A stretch of DNA of 64,000 nucleotides from the NCBI RefSeq assembly GCF_029168945.1, contig NC_083602.1, positions 88,174,027 through 88,238,026 of the forward strand. Direction: 5' to 3'. This DNA is from Cannabis sativa. Taxonomy: Eukaryota; Streptophyta; Magnoliopsida; Rosales; Cannabaceae. Both the position numbers and the translations under genes were made by a program. Shown here in pieces: positions 48,911-62,065 of the stretch. The first letter of the stretch is position 1. Every line of letters begins with the position of its first letter. The notes beneath the pieces are model-generated. The model saw only the letters and a program-made list of their open reading frames with translations, searched no databases and was not told where the DNA came from.

Positions 48911-50976
48911 ATGGGTAAGATAAACGAGATCCATTTCCTTAATTCTTCTCTCATTCATTATCAATCTGATTGATTTTTCGTTTGACCGTTTTAATTTTTT
49001 GTGTTTGTTAAAGCGAGGATTAAGGTTCACGAGCTTAGGACCAAGAACAAGGCTGATTTGCAGAGCCAGTTGAAGGATCTGAAGGCTGAGCTTGCTCTTC
49101 TCCGGGTCGCTAAGGTCACTGGCGGTGCACCTAACAAGCTCTCCAAGATGTAACATTTCTTTCTCGTTATTTTTACTTTCAAATGTTTGAATGTATCAAA
49201 GTATGGATGTTGATGATTTATTCCCATAATGTATTTGAATATTTTTCTGTGTGGGTTGTAGAAAGGTGGTGAGGCTTTCGATTGCACAGGTTTTGACTGT
49301 GATTTCGCAGAAGCAAAAGGCTGCTTTGAGAGAAGTATATAAGAATAAGAAGCTTTTGCCGCTCGATCTGCGTACAAAGAAGACCAGGGCTATCAGGAGG
49401 CGTCTCACCAAGCACCAGGTAAGATGCTTTAATTGAACTTATTTTCTCTGCATTTTAATTTGTATATATACATATAAATATTGTTATATATGAACAATAA
49501 AACCACATAGCAGAAAATTTTGATGTATACATAGGTTTAGAACATGTAAATAGTTAATGAATGTATGTAGTTTATGATACTATTATTATTGCACCACTAT
49601 ATGATATGCCAATTTGTTTATATGTCCAATTAGAAGAAACTGGCTAGAGTTGATCTTGATGCATTTTGGAGAATTGGTATAAACCTACATATTTGTGCTT
49701 ATTTTTTCCCTTTGTTTATAGATAGATAGCTTCACAGTTGGGGCAGGGTTGAAATTCGGGTATGTGTTTAAAAAGATCACTTTTTTTCGTGACTTCGTAA
49801 TTGAAGTCATTAGTATGGTTTGCTAGGTCTACTGTTACTGGAAATTCTACCTCAGCTTTGCTGATTGTGATCTGTGGTTTGAGAATCCTAAATTTTCTCT
49901 TTAACTCTCGTGAATTCCTGAAGGTTGAATGAAAGAAAAATAAACTTACTTGTTATCTGAAATTTGTTACAACTACTTAAGGTACAACTCACTCTCAAAA
50001 ATAGGAGTTTACAAGTAGTTATAAACCACCAACCAATCCCACTCTTATTTGATGTCAGATCCTACCAATACACCCCCGTAGAGCCGTCATCCACGGCGGC
50101 CCACTGCACACTGACCAGTTATTTTAGATCCATTTCACTTGATTTTTGGTTATTCTTTGTATTCATAAGATAACCGAAGAATTCTAGAAGTATTCAAACT
50201 TGTAAACTTACTGTTATAGATATTCAAGCTGATTAGTCAAGCTTATTGCCATGCCTTCAAAAGAATTTAGGGTTTGATTAAAGATCTAGATACATATGTA
50301 TGTTATCATATCAAGATTATCTATCTAAGGAGAGCTCAGGGAAATTCTTGATTCCAAATACCAGAAGACAGAAAAATAAAATGTAAAATCTTTCTAATTT
50401 GAAATGACTAGCATTTTTTAGTCCAAATTTGTATTTGAGAATTACAACGTGATCTTTTAGTTGCCAACGTTATGTGACTAGGTTTAAAGTTTTTTCTTTT
50501 TTAAAAAATTTCTAAAAGCTCTCCCAAGAGCTCCTTTAAAATAAAGATTCTTTAAAAATTTAAAGAACAATGGAGCAAAAACACCTTCCAACAAATGATG
50601 TTAACTCTTCTGTTTTAAAGTATCCCTATTTTCTTCAAATGCTTCTCTACATGTAGAGAAGATGTAGAGAAGCACTATTCATCCTTTAAACATATTTTAA
50701 TAATATTATAACTATTTTTTATTCTATTTCTATTAATGTATTATATATATAAAAAAATATATTATTTTCGTGATGTAGTAATATAAAGAAAGTGGTGTTT
50801 TCGTGATGTATTTTAAAAGATAGAGAAGAAAAGTTGTTGGGAGTGCTCTAATATCTTCTTCATTTTGTTGTAGTTGCTGAGTGTTTTCTTGTTTAATGCA
50901 GTTGTCATTGAAGACCGAAAGAGAAAAGAAGAGAGAAATCTACTTTCCAATGAGGAAGTACGCTATCAAGGTGTAA
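48911..50976 (+). CDS. RPL35: Ribosomal protein eL35 (60S L35), 4 exons, 123 aa
   Basis: Coding exons are 48911-48914 (ATG plus one base), 49014-49149, 49262-49418 and 50902-50976; the stop is TAA at 50974-50976 and all introns are GT..AG. The protein starts [20 protein letters not shown] and ends MRKYAIKV; 123 residues is the standard length of plant eL35. It belongs to the uL29/eL35 family, an rRNA-binding protein near the exit tunnel of the large cytosolic subunit, which contacts nascent-chain factors. The minimal first exon split after ATGG is common in this gene. The third intron (1483 bp) contains a MITE. Nothing suggests loss of function. Confidence 0.97.
50513..50851. mobile_element. 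MITE in intron 3 of RPL35
   Basis: Left end agctctcccaagag and right end ttgttgggagtgctc are imperfect inverted repeats, with TAA on each side (50513-50515 and 50849-50851), which fits a Harbinger-type MITE. The interior includes a smaller hairpin, ttctctacatgtagagaa, at about 50643-50660. Confidence 0.6.
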
Positions 50977-51353
50977 TGTTAGATCTTCTTGGGAAGTTCT
51001 TAACATGTTTTCATCCATTTCTAGGATATACTTTTAAAATGTTTTTTTAGCTGCTTTTCAAATTTAATCATTGGGGACAGTATCATCACCATTGAGTTTT
51101 TGGTTTTTCCTTTGTTCAGTTATATGCATCCTATGTAGTACTACTACTACTTCAATTATTGGTTTTAGTCTCAACAAATTCTTAATGTGTTACTTTTGGG
51201 AACTACTCTGTTCTTCCTTCCTCCTTTTATAGCATCATATCTATTCGGTAATTAATTTGATCAAAGCTCAGTTTGTCCAGAAAAACAGAATTGAACTAAT
51301 ATTTATTTATTATTATTATTTTACTTAACAAAAGTAACTATGCAATCATAAAG

Positions 51354-51610
51354 TTAAAATAGAGTGAAATAACAAATTAAAATTGTTAAAAACTTATTAA
51401 TGAGCAGTATAGTTTTTATAATTGTATGGGTGTGATTAATTAAAGAGACTATTAAGAATGGGATGGTTGTGTATAGAAGAAAAGTGATGAGATGGTTGTG
51501 TTGTGTGTATAAGAGAAGAATAGGGAGCAATGATGAAATGAGAGTTTTAGAGACTCTTCTACGCTTTTGATGTATGTTTATGTGCCTCCTCAACTTTCCT
51601 TTTATAGAAT
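51354..51610 (-). other. Promoter-like and leader-like sequence without a gene
   Basis: The minus strand has a good TATA motif (CTATAAAAGG) at about 51600-51609, followed by a C/T-rich, ATG-poor stretch that resembles a plant 5' leader. An open frame follows but has no ATG. No coding exon was found before the 3' end of RPL35, which is convergent. It may be a remnant promoter, a non-coding transcription unit, or coincidence. Confidence 0.3.
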
Positions 51611-51941
51611 CTAAGCATTTAGTCTACCCTACATACAACTTTTTCGGCCAATTACACTAATTTTATCTCTTTATCAACTTGTCGATCAACAAAATAATCT
51701 TCCATTCGTAATTAAATATTTCAGCCAAAAATTGTTATTGAAGGTAATTACTTTTCCTATTATACCATACACATTTCCCATAAATTACATTGTTTATTTA
51801 TTTATTTTTTTTGAATGAAAATTACTTTGTTTATATTTATATATAGAGTGAGATTCCATTGAATGGAATCAAATGTTTATGAGTAGCCAACAAGTAAATA
51901 AATACACATTAAATTAAATCAGTAAAAATGGAAGAAAACAT

Positions 51942-51945
51942 AAAA
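51942..51945 (-). terminator. RNA polymerase III T-run for the tRNA gene
   Basis: TTTT on the minus strand, four bases after the tRNA discriminator base, as expected for polymerase III termination. Confidence 0.75.
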
Positions 51946-51949
51946 CAGT

Positions 51950-52023
51950 CGACCACAGTGGGAGTCGAACCCACGACCTTTTGATCCGAAGTCAAACGCG
52001 CTAATCCACTGCGCTATGCGGTC
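51950..52023 (-). tRNA. tRNA-Arg, anticodon UCG
   Basis: Read on the minus strand, the cloverleaf is complete. The acceptor arm GACCGCA pairs with TGTGGTC (one G-T pair), the D-arm is GCGC/GCGC, and the anticodon arm TTTGA/TCAAA encloses the loop CTTCGGA with anticodon TCG. The T-arm GTGGG/CCCAC encloses TTCGACT. No intron is present. Internal box A and box B are intact, a CAA motif lies just upstream (about 52030), and a T-run follows. It decodes CGA codons. Confidence 0.97.
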
Positions 52024-53540
52024 TTATATTGACCATAGCAAGTATATTAGCTATAGTATGTAATGTTTTAAATACATATAGTTATAGATTGGAAATCATT
52101 CTTTTAATCTTACATTAATGTGGATTTTAAATATCCGAATTGATGATCTAATATGACCCCTTTCCCAAAGATATATATATATGCATGATTTTCCTTTTAT
52201 GTTAGGCCCCATAGTATATATATATGCCTAGATTAACATCACTATCAATCCACCCAATAAGTTAGTTTTAAAAAATGTCACAAAAATATCGTTGATGTAA
52301 CATACATGCATGCAGCATGCATCAACATCATAATTCATGGTTTATGAAATCATAGGTATTACAAAATCAATATATAGTCAAAAGACTCAACTCGAGTATC
52401 TATATATGATTACAGCAACGTTAGCAAACGCGTTTAATTGTATTTTTCTAATTATAATATATGGATGTTATATTATATAATTAACTAGTAATTATTTTGT
52501 TCATTTGTCTTGTAGTAATACATATATAAATATAATATAGTGTTAATTGGTTTAATTATAGTATCTTATACAGTATATTGACTGTCCAGATGATGAAGAT
52601 GGGTATTAATTGGACGAAAATAATCAGTGTATGTCGACTCAATTTTGGCCTGCCCTGCCGCTTCAAATAGTTTTTTACCCTTTATTTTATAATTGTATTT
52701 TTTGCATTTTTCTTATATATTTTTTTAAAAATAGTTTATTTTAAGAGTACTGTTACAGTGTTACTATTTCATTTTTATCATCTTACTGTATATTGAAATA
52801 TAATAAATAAATTGAGAAATTTATGTACCTAAAGGTTGTTATGGTATAGATTGTTTCAGCATTTAAAAAAGTTTTTTAAACTTATTTTTTTTAATGATCG
52901 TATCTATTTAGATCATTAATTTGTAAATTTTAAAAAAGTTTTAATCGAACAATTAATTACCAAAAGGCATAAAGAAAATAGCAACACGTGTGACAAAATA
53001 TGTAAATATTACTTTTGACATTGTAAATTATTTAATTTTTTAAAAAATTTAAAAGTAGTCTTAAATAACTACCATGAAAAAAATTGAATTAAAAATTCTC
53101 TTAAATAATAAAACAATTAGAAAATATACCAAAGTATCTTTTTAGAGAGTAAATCACCCTAAAATAAATAATTATATAAAGAGGAAAAAGGTATACGTTG
53201 AGTGTCTCCAATTTAATTCGTTTTCGAAGTTGGGTTGAAAAGGACTTTGAGGTATCATAATATTCCAATCCAAATGTTCAAGTAATATAATTAATGTTAT
53301 TGAATTAATATATTCCCATGTAGATAGATTAGATATACCATCAAAAGAGAGGTAGTGGAAATGGAATTATAAGGGAAATTGTTGTGCTCTCTCATTCCCA
53401 TCTACGCGGTGTTACGTACACATATTATTGTTTCTTGGTTCTTTCTCACAAGTCACATTTTTTACCAAAGTACTAGGAATTCCTATCATTTTTTCTTAAT
53501 GAAAAGAGAGGTTTTCATTAGTCAAGAAACAATCAACTAC
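52024..53540. other. Gene-free AT-rich DNA
   Basis: No gene or defined repeat is supported between the tRNA and the repeat cluster at 53.5 kb. Confidence 0.4.
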
Positions 53541-54239
53541 TAAAAGAGAAATAACAACTCAGAGACTATCGTTTTTAAGTATGATATTGTTCACTTTAGG
53601 TCTAAGCCTTCACAATTTTTTGTTTGGATATCTTTTTAAAAAGCCTCGTACTAACAAAAATATGTCCATTCTTATATATTCATGATCTTTCTTATATTAA
53701 GCAAATGTAAAATTTTATTTGCATTCTCAACAAATATGATCAGAGAGATAATAAGAAGTTCGAGCAAAACAATGAATAATCTTTATTGCATTAACCATAA
53801 TCTCACAATTCGATTCAAGAACACCAAACTTTTGACCAACTCAAAGCTTTTTAGAGAACCAAAGAAATCTTTTATCATTCCGGGCCTTCCATATAGCCCA
53901 ATATATATATATATACCAATTTCTATCGTAAAAATTACATTGTATATTCATTTTATTTTGTTTGTTTTCATTTTTATTTTTATATTTTTTAAAACATACT
54001 TTTATAAACTATGTCTCTACACTTAAATGGAAGATAAGGCTATATTAAACAATCTACTCGTAAAAGTGAGTAGATTTTAATGAAATATAATATAAGAGTA
54101 TTTTTAATTAATAAATAAATAAAAAAAAATATCACTCAACTTATCCCAATATCATGCCTTATATCCACTTGAGCCCGACAGCTTTCAGCAAAGCCACGTT
54201 CCACCAACGCATGAGTGATAGTTTCAGGAAAAATCCATA
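53541..54239 (-). pseudogene. Dispersed repeat and LINE C-terminal scraps
   Basis: 53560-53680 is copy 2 of the repeat found at 29876-30006. On the minus strand, about 53830-53910 reads WAIWKARNDKRFLWFSKK, and about 54150-54240 reads IFPETITHALVERGFAESC, both like the C-terminal zf-RVT region of plant LINEs (PExxxHAL.., ..W..RN..). The pieces are short, so the assignment is tentative. The LTR insertion at 54245 lies directly beside them. Confidence 0.4.
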
Positions 54240-56778
54240 TTACATGTAGTACCCGGTAAAAATATACATATATTTTAAATTTTATTTGTTATACAATTTG
54301 TGTGAGAATAAATATTTATTTATTTCTACTAATAGTGAATAGAGACTATTGCTTAGAATAGTATTGATAGATTTCTAAACATAGTTGAAATTATAATAAG
54401 TGTCAGGGTAAAATTATGGTGTTTTTACGAATTAGGATAATTACTCAATTAAAGCCCAATATGAAAGTCTATTAGAGTTTTATAGATTATTTAGTGGGTT
54501 TAATTTATTGTATGAGTGCATTAAATAACATTATAATGGAATTAATGTCACAAAAATTCGTAGGTTTTGATAAATTCGCAAGATTAAAAACTGTTTTACT
54601 AAAATGATCATATCTAGAGTTTTAGAGCTCCGATTGAGGTGATTCCAGTCGCATTGGAAAGATAATTCAAAGATCTATAAATTTTGTAGAAATAGTTATA
54701 TCATAATTCGGAATTTTTCTAGGTGAAAACTGAGCCTAAAGTTACGAGATAAAGGGCTTACTTTTAAAATTTAAAAATTAGATATTTGTTGATTTGATAA
54801 TATTTTAGCATTTTATTATATATTATTATTTTTAGTTAACCTAAACCTATCAGAATACGATATCTCATAATCTTTTTTATCAAACCCTAAACGTTTTATT
54901 TTTCCTCTCCAAACCAATTAGTCAAAGCCTCATTCTTCTTCATGGTTGCTACTCTCAAACCTTCCACAATTCTTCTTATTTTCTACCTTCATTCTTAAAG
55001 TTTTGGATTTATAATCAAGGCTTGCAGACTTGAGACATCAAATAGAAAGTTGTGAAGAGGTATGAAATATTTTCTTGCTCAATAATGCTAAATGTTATCT
55101 AGGGTTCGGACCTATTATATTTTTCGTTTTTAGAAAAAAAAACAAGTTTCAGTAAAGTGATGATATCTCTCTTGATATTGATCCGTTTTTAGAGATTTTT
55201 GTATCGTTGGAAAGCTTATTCGATTTCTCATAAGTTTTATGAAGAAACTTTTTGTTAATTCGAAGTCATACTATGTCAAAAAGTTAGTTTTATTCAATAT
55301 CATGTGATTCGTTTCTTGAATCTTGTTCTTGCAAAATTGTTTTGGTAAAATTGTAATATCTCCTTGAATATAATCCCAATTTCAAAGATTTTTACATCAT
55401 TGGAAAGGGAATTTAATTTCCTAAAACTTTGATGAAGATGTTATCTTCTAGTTCTGAACCATTCAATGTCAAAAGTTTGTATTTTTGCTAAGTCGTGTAA
55501 TTCGTTACTCCATATTTCTTCTCAGAAACAGTTTCAGTAAAACAATCATAACTCCCTCAGTTTTAATCCATTTTTAATGATCTTTATATCATTGGAAAGA
55601 TAATGTAATTTTCTATAATTTTTATGAAGACAACTTTCACTGAATTAGTATAGTTGTTGGTCAAAAATAGTGATATTTCTGCTGTACTGTAAGAGTACGA
55701 ATTTTAATGTTAGGGCCTTGAACCATGTGTTGTTATAGGTAGTAATGACGAGATAACAAATCTTAAGCAGCGGGATTTGAGGATCTTATCCTCAACAAGA
55801 AAATTCATTGAGGTGCTTGGAGTAGCAAGAAGGTGTTCTTAACAACTGAGGTAAGAAGAGTGGACATCTGTGCACAGGGTGTATGTTGAAACATACAACT
55901 GTATTATGGGTTTGTATTTACATGTTTTATGGTAGATTGTTGTTTTATGCTAATGTTATTAGTGTGTGATAGTGATAAGGCTTTTGACTGTTTGTGTAAG
56001 GATAGCACTTATAGGATAGGTTTTCTGCTGCTGGTGTGAGCATAACACTGCAGGATATATTTTTGGCTGCTTGTATGGGTTTACTTGCAGGTTATCCTTT
56101 CATGGGTGAGTACAACTTGTGAAAAGGGATTGCCCTATTGGATGCCGAGTGTGAGAACAGCACAAGGCAGGGCAAGTTACACTTCATGTCTGATCAACAT
56201 GAGTGGGAGTAGATTATCGTATGTGAGGACAATGTGCGATAAGATACTATGTGTTATGTGTGTGAGTATAGCATGCGTTAAGATTACGCTGTGATATGAT
56301 GTTGTATTGTATGTAAGAATAATATGTGATATGACATGTTGTTATATGTATGCAGGTATGGTATGAATTGATTTGATGTTGTGATATTGTTATACTTATG
56401 ACTATGTTATCTGGGTGGGGGGGGGGGGGGGGTTATGTCCTACATAGCTCTTCTTACTGGGCGTTAGCTCACGGGTACTCTGTGTGCAGGTAAAGGCAAA
56501 ACTATACAGTGAGGGTGGCGAGCTCGAGGCATGGATTACATGTTAGGGGATTGTCACGATGTTTTGGTTTAAGAATATTTCTTTAAAGATTATGGCTCGA
56601 TTACTTTTGTAAAAATTAATGTTTAAAAATTTGTAAATGAATCAAGTGTTTTTGTTTTAAAATAATGAGATCTCATGCTTTAATTGTTTTCAATAAATTA
56701 GTTTATTGTTTTTATTATAAATGGTTTTAAACGGACTAGTGAGTGTGACGTCTCGAGAAATCGGGTCGTTACATTACA
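54240..56778 (+). mobile_element. Solo LTR, 2.5 kb, probably Ty3/Gypsy, with 5-bp TSD
   Basis: 54245-56773 starts TGTAGTACCCGGTAAAA and ends GAAATCGGGTCGTTACA, with TGTA..TACA borders. The pentamer ttaca is duplicated at 54240-54244 and 56774-56778. No priming site, polypurine tract or coding region borders it, so it is a solo LTR left by recombination between two LTRs. The end phrase gggtcgttaca and the length match large Gypsy LTRs of the Tekay-like group; the lineage is an inference. The interior shows repeated phrases of the type tcattggaaagataat and a run of about 17 G at 56416-56432. Confidence 0.88.
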
Positions 56779-57004
56779 TAACGGTGAATGAACTTTTTTA
56801 TTTAATAATAATAGAAACTGTTACTTTTTTTTTTTCAAAATTAAATATCTAATTACACATTTAATTTAATATTAACTTAAAATTATTAAAAGAATATATA
56901 AAAACTTAATATAACCTTTTATATTTAAGTTAATACTCTGTAAAAATATCATCTTTACCAAATATAATACAACTAAAAATTTAAAATAACTAAAAATAAC
57001 AATA
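56779..57004. other. AT-rich spacer
   Basis: Short AT-rich stretch between the solo LTR and a LINE relic. No feature seen. Confidence 0.3.
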
Positions 57005-57370
57005 TTCTACAACCGAGACAAACCAACATCTGTTCTTCGAATGCAACTACTCTCAAATGGTGCTAGAGCAGATCGGGGGCTGGCTGGGAAAAAAGAAATG
57101 TCGGTTGAGTATCATAGCTGGAAAAATTGGTTGATTCTTGACAGAATAAGAAACAAGCTGCACGGGATTCATATGGTAATCATAGCTGCTGTGATTTACA
57201 ACTTATGGATTAACATGAACAATTGTATTTTTAACAACTATTCTTGGCTGGTGTATAAGATAGTGTAGGAAATTAAACAAGCTTCTTTGTATAGGTTAAA
57301 TATAGCAAAAAAGAGGAAAATAGATAGACTTGAGAAAATGTACATAGAGCAATTATGTTGTAAATAAGGG
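57005..57370 (+). pseudogene. C-terminal relic of a LINE
   Basis: The plus-strand frame reads ETNQHLFFECNYS, then MVIIAAVIYNLWINMNNCIF, then EIKQASLYRL, which is the zf-RVT tail typical of plant LINE polyproteins (HLFF.C.., YxLWxxRN). A stop interrupts it at about 57267. An A/T-rich 3' region follows. Only the last roughly 120 residues are preserved. Confidence 0.75.
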
Positions 57371-57927
57371 GTTCGGTTGGTCTAAGCTTGTTTTTGTTGC
57401 TTACATTTGATTGTAATTGCTTGTGATTAATTAATGAAGTTTGTTCCTTCTTTTTCTTTTTTTTGACTGGTGAAGTTTGTTCCTTCTTGATAAAAAAAAT
57501 AACAATATTTTCAAATAAAAAATAAAACAAAATATTATAAAAAATAAATATACAAAACAATCAAGTGTTAATTTTTTTTAATATATAAGTAAAATATTTA
57601 TTTTTATTATATATAAATAAATATAAATAGTTTTTAGTATATATAAATATAATTAGATTATTAAGTCAGTTTTTAATTAGATTTTGAGATGTACATACTA
57701 TAATCGATCTAATTTAATTAGAATCTAACTTTTAATATCTAATCCAATTTAATTGTAATTAATGAACCCTAAATTTAAGTGATGACACGTGAAACTAATT
57801 ACATATAATAAACCATTTTTATTTTGGTACGTTAACGTGAGTCCAAACGTATGTGATCCAGCATGAGAAACTGATCATCAGCCACTTGTTCAGCATGGAT
57901 ACATATTTCCATAAAAAGTATATACAT
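57371..57927. other. AT-rich spacer
   Basis: No gene or clear repeat. Confidence 0.3.
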
Positions 57928-58894
57928 ATACTTATAAGGGTGACTATTCAATGGTTACATTTTTATTGTAACCATATGGTTACATTTTTTTTTTAACCTG
58001 TAATAGCAGGTTACTAATAGGTAGACTTTCCTTTTATAGATTTAATTAATTATAATTAACTATTTTCTTAAAATAATTAATTAAATAGTAGACATTCCTT
58101 TTTTAAAATTATTTAATTATAATTAACTATTTTCTTAAAATAATTAATTAAATATTTAACAAGACCTCTTTTAGCAATTAATATTTATATTTAAATCCTT
58201 ACTTGAATTATTTTAATAATTAAGCCATTTAATTATAATATTTACAATAAAATTTATTTTTTTTACAAAAATTAAACTTCTTTTGACACAAATTAAAATT
58301 CTCTTCTTATAATAAATTTTCAAATAATTAATTATTTTTAAATGATATTTAATTATTTTGTTACAATTATATGAATTCAGTATGAGGCCTCAAGCTAATC
58401 AATCGATAACAAGTGCAGCCATTTTTTTCTAAAAAATCCTTCAACTTATTTCATTTTTTACTTTTTAAATATTTAAATAAAAAAATTAAATAATTAAGTG
58501 TAATAATTTAAAATTAAGATTACAAGTATAATAAAATTTAAATTATGAAATTATATGTGTATAATTTTAAATTATAAAAAGTTTTGCTATAAAATTTTAA
58601 ATAATTTAAGTATAAAAAAATAAATTGCTAAAAGATCCTTATATAGTAATAAATTGCAAAAAATTAATTAATAATTATAATTAATTTAATTTTAAAATAT
58701 AATTAATCTTAATTAAAGTTTTATAAGGAAATAAATGATTAGGTCACTTTTAGGTTACAAGTTATTTATTATTTATTTTTATTTAATTTCTAAATTAATC
58801 ACAACCATTTAATAGTAATCCAATGGCTTAAAAAAATGTAACCATGATGGTTACAATAAAAATGTAACCATTGAAACCTCTTCCATACTTATAA
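57928..58894 (-). mobile_element. 947-bp Mutator-like MITE, copy A, with 10-bp TSD
   Basis: Element 57938-58884. Ends read GGGTGACTATTCAATGGTTA on the left and AACCATTGAAACCTCTTCC on the right, and both continue inward with the same acatttttattgtaacca word in inverted orientation. The decamer atacttataa is repeated exactly outside (57928-57937 and 58885-58894), which points to the Mutator superfamily. The interior is AT-rich and non-coding and includes the palindrome aacctgtaatagcaggtt. It is inverted relative to copies B and C. Confidence 0.92.
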
Positions 58895-60296
58895 TTGTTC
58901 AACAAAAAATAATTAAAAAAACAAGTGGTAGTTAAGTACTGTAAAATAATATTATATGATCAGGGTAAACATCTTTAGTTATACGAGTCAACTAAATTTG
59001 TTTTATATAATAATTATCTAACTGTGTAATGAAAGAATTGTGCGTGTAAAGATTAAAGAATGAAACTGAAGAAAAAAAATTCTATTTATTGAGATAAGCA
59101 AAAAGCTTAGTTTATATACACAAGTTGAAGCTTAAAGACAGTTGAACAAAGTAGTTATAATTTTGCTTTACAAAAATAAACATAATTAACAAATAACAGA
59201 ATGCAAAATATTATAACAAACTAATTTTCTTTTAATGTATATATATACAACCAAACTAATTATTTCCCCTTAATTAATATTCATGTTCACACATGCAGTT
59301 AATTTCTAAACTCTCTTCAACGTATAACTAATTTTAATATTAATATGTAAAGAAAACATTTTTTTTTAAAAAATATCAATTTATATGTAAAGAAGTTTTC
59401 ACTGTTTTAAAAATCAAATAAAAATGTTTGAAAATCGTATGTATATAATAAATTTGCATTATGCATAGCACTGATAGAGATAAATACTTTTAAGTTCTAC
59501 GCAAATTCATCACCACAAAGACACCTATAATTATTTGAGCATTGCTATTAGGCACCAGTAGTTTCTATAGCACCTTCTCCACATGTTGCGTTGCGATTGT
59601 CTAGTGATACTTCTTAAAAGTTATTATATTAAATTATATGAGACTCGATACTTAAATGGACCAATAACGATATTAACACATAAGAGAATGTTAGGCACCA
59701 CTAATACCTTTTAGTATTACTCTAATTATTAATAACTATAACTAATAATTAATTTTAGGCAGTCCCAAAAAATTAATCAATTTTTTTTTTTTCATTTTAT
59801 TAATGTGTGTGTTGGGGGAATCATACTAATATTGTTGAATAAACTACATTAATTAATTAATAATAATAATAGAACTTATACTTAAGTGACACATATATTA
59901 TATTAATCCCTTGAGCACAACGATAATGACCTCAACTTTGGGTGCTATGAAAATACAATGGTCCAAAAGGCACGCCACCAAAAACACGAATAAAAAATGA
60001 CTAATAAAACGAAAAGGTCATTATCCATATAATGGTATAATATTGTTTTATTATTACATTTAAATAATCAATAAAAGTGGAAAAAAAAAGAAAACTTTTT
60101 CAAGTCAAAGAACTGCAATATTAGACCATGCATAGTGGAAGTCGTACGTGTTTATCAATGTTTATTTAATCTAAACTCAATTATTTGAAGAAAATATTGT
60201 AGAAGAAAGATTGTCTGAAATTACCCCTTGTGCTTATACTTTATTTTAGAATTCCCTTCCAAATTACATTCCAAATTATTTGTACCATTTATTAAT
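58895..60296. other. Gene-free DNA with a family-3 MITE
   Basis: A family-3 MITE copy is at about 59536-59720 (gcattgctattaggcaccag to ttaggcaccactaatacc). About 59060-59260 resembles a Copia LTR in wording (tctatttattgag, tttatatacaca) but has no paired end. No gene. Confidence 0.4.
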
Positions 60297-60693
60297 AGCT
60301 AATTATTAATTTTTCCCCTCAACTTTGACATGTACTAAATCGTGTCTTTTGAATTTTTTTTGGCAGTTAAAAATTCCTTCCGAACTATTGAGATTGTTAA
60401 ATTTAAAGACTTTTGTCTAATTTTAGTAAAAAAATTCTAACATGTATGAAAATTTAAGGGACATGATTTAGTATATATTAAAATTTGAGAAGCATGATTC
60501 GGTAGATATTAAAGTCTGGGGAGCATGATTTAGTACATAAACAATCACTGTAATAGTAAAATTGAATGAAATTAGACAAAAGTCCTTAAATTTAACAATC
60601 TCAATAGTTCGGGGAAATTTTTAACGACCAAAAAAATTCAGGGAGCATGATTTACTACATGTCAAAATTCAAGAAAAAAATTACTAATTAGCC
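60297..60693. mobile_element. Fold-back MITE family 2, copy 2
   Basis: A 397-bp palindromic element matching 23690-24085 along its whole length. Ends read agctaattattaatttttcc and ttttttactaattagcc or close variants. The central phrase ttgtctaattttagtaaaaa is shared. It is more degenerate than copy 1. Confidence 0.78.
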
Positions 60694-60925
60694 TTTAGAA
60701 TAACACTATATATAATTTTATATTGTTTTGGTTTTTGGTTTTTGTTTTATGTATATATTATAAGTTAGAAAGAGTTTTCTATTTTAATTATAAAAGTTTT
60801 CCATTATTATTATATTTACCATAATTAAACTTGGATTGAATTTTGCTCTTTTCATTTCTCATATATATATATGGGTGCACTTTTAATGTATATTACCCAT
60901 TAAATGGTAATACCTCAACGAATAT

Positions 60926-61866
60926 GGAAGAGGTTTCAATGGTTACATTTTTATTGTAACCATCATGGTTACATTTTTTTAAGCCATTGGATTACTATTT
61001 AATGGTTGTGATTAATTTGAAAATTAAATAAAAATAAATAAAAAATAACTTGTAACCTGAAAGTAACCTAATCATTTATTTCCTTATAAAACTTTAATTA
61101 AGATTAATTATATTTTAAAATTAAATTAATTATAATTATTAATTAAATTTTTACAATTTATTACTATATAAGGATCTTTTAGCAATTTATTTTTTTATAC
61201 TTAAATTATTTAAAATTTTATAGCAAAGTTTTTTATAATTTAAAATTATACACATATAATTTCATAATTTAAATTTTATTATACTTGTAATCTTAATTTT
61301 AAATTATTACACATAATTATTAATTTTTTTTATTTAAATATTTAAAAAGTAAAAAATGAAATAAGTTGAAGGATTTTTTTTAAAAAAAAATGGCTGCACT
61401 TGTTATCGATTGATTAGCTTGAGGTCTCATACTTAGTTCATATAATTGTAACAAAATAATTAAATATCATTTAAAAATAATTAATTATTTGAAAATTTAT
61501 TATAAGAAGAGAATTTTAATTTGTGTCAAAAGAAGTTTAATTTTTGTAAAAAAATAAATTTTTTGTAAATATTATAATTAAATGGCTTAATTATTAAAAT
61601 AATTCAAGTAAGGATTTAAATATAAATATTAATTACTAAAAGAAGTCTTGTTAAATATTTAATTAATTATTTTAAGAAAATAGTTAATTATAATTAAATA
61701 ATTCTAAAAAAGGAATGTATATTTAATTAATTATTTTAAGAAAATAGTTAATTATAATTAATTAAATCTAAAAAAGTAAAGCCTACTTATTAGTAACCTG
61801 CTATTACAGGTTAAAAAAAAAATGTAACTAGGTTATAATAAAAATGTAACCATTGAATAGTCACTC
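60926..61866 (+). mobile_element. Mutator-like MITE, copy B
   Basis: 941 bp, same orientation as copy C, from GGAAGAGGTTTCAATGGTTA to AACCATTGAATAGTCACTC. The immediate flanks do not form a perfect duplication. The word caacgaat occurs just left (60916-60923) and again 47 bp beyond the right end (61914-61921), which may be a duplication separated by a later TA-rich insertion. Confidence 0.88.
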
Positions 61867-62065
61867 ATTGGTGTTTATATATATATATATATGCATATCA
61901 TATAACTATATACCGCAACGAATTGGTAAGCATAAGCGTTGACCTTATTTTCTTTAATTATATTTTCAATGTTTATGTTGATAAACTATTAAGATAAAAA
62001 GTTTTCAGTTGACTTTCTTTTTTGGGTGAAAGTGGATATGGATTCAGTTGCCCTGCTCAATATCT

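Noticed and set aside
59060..59260. Possible Copia LTR by similarity of wording to 42035-42281
   Set aside because: Only short shared phrases, no TG..CA borders, priming site or second LTR.
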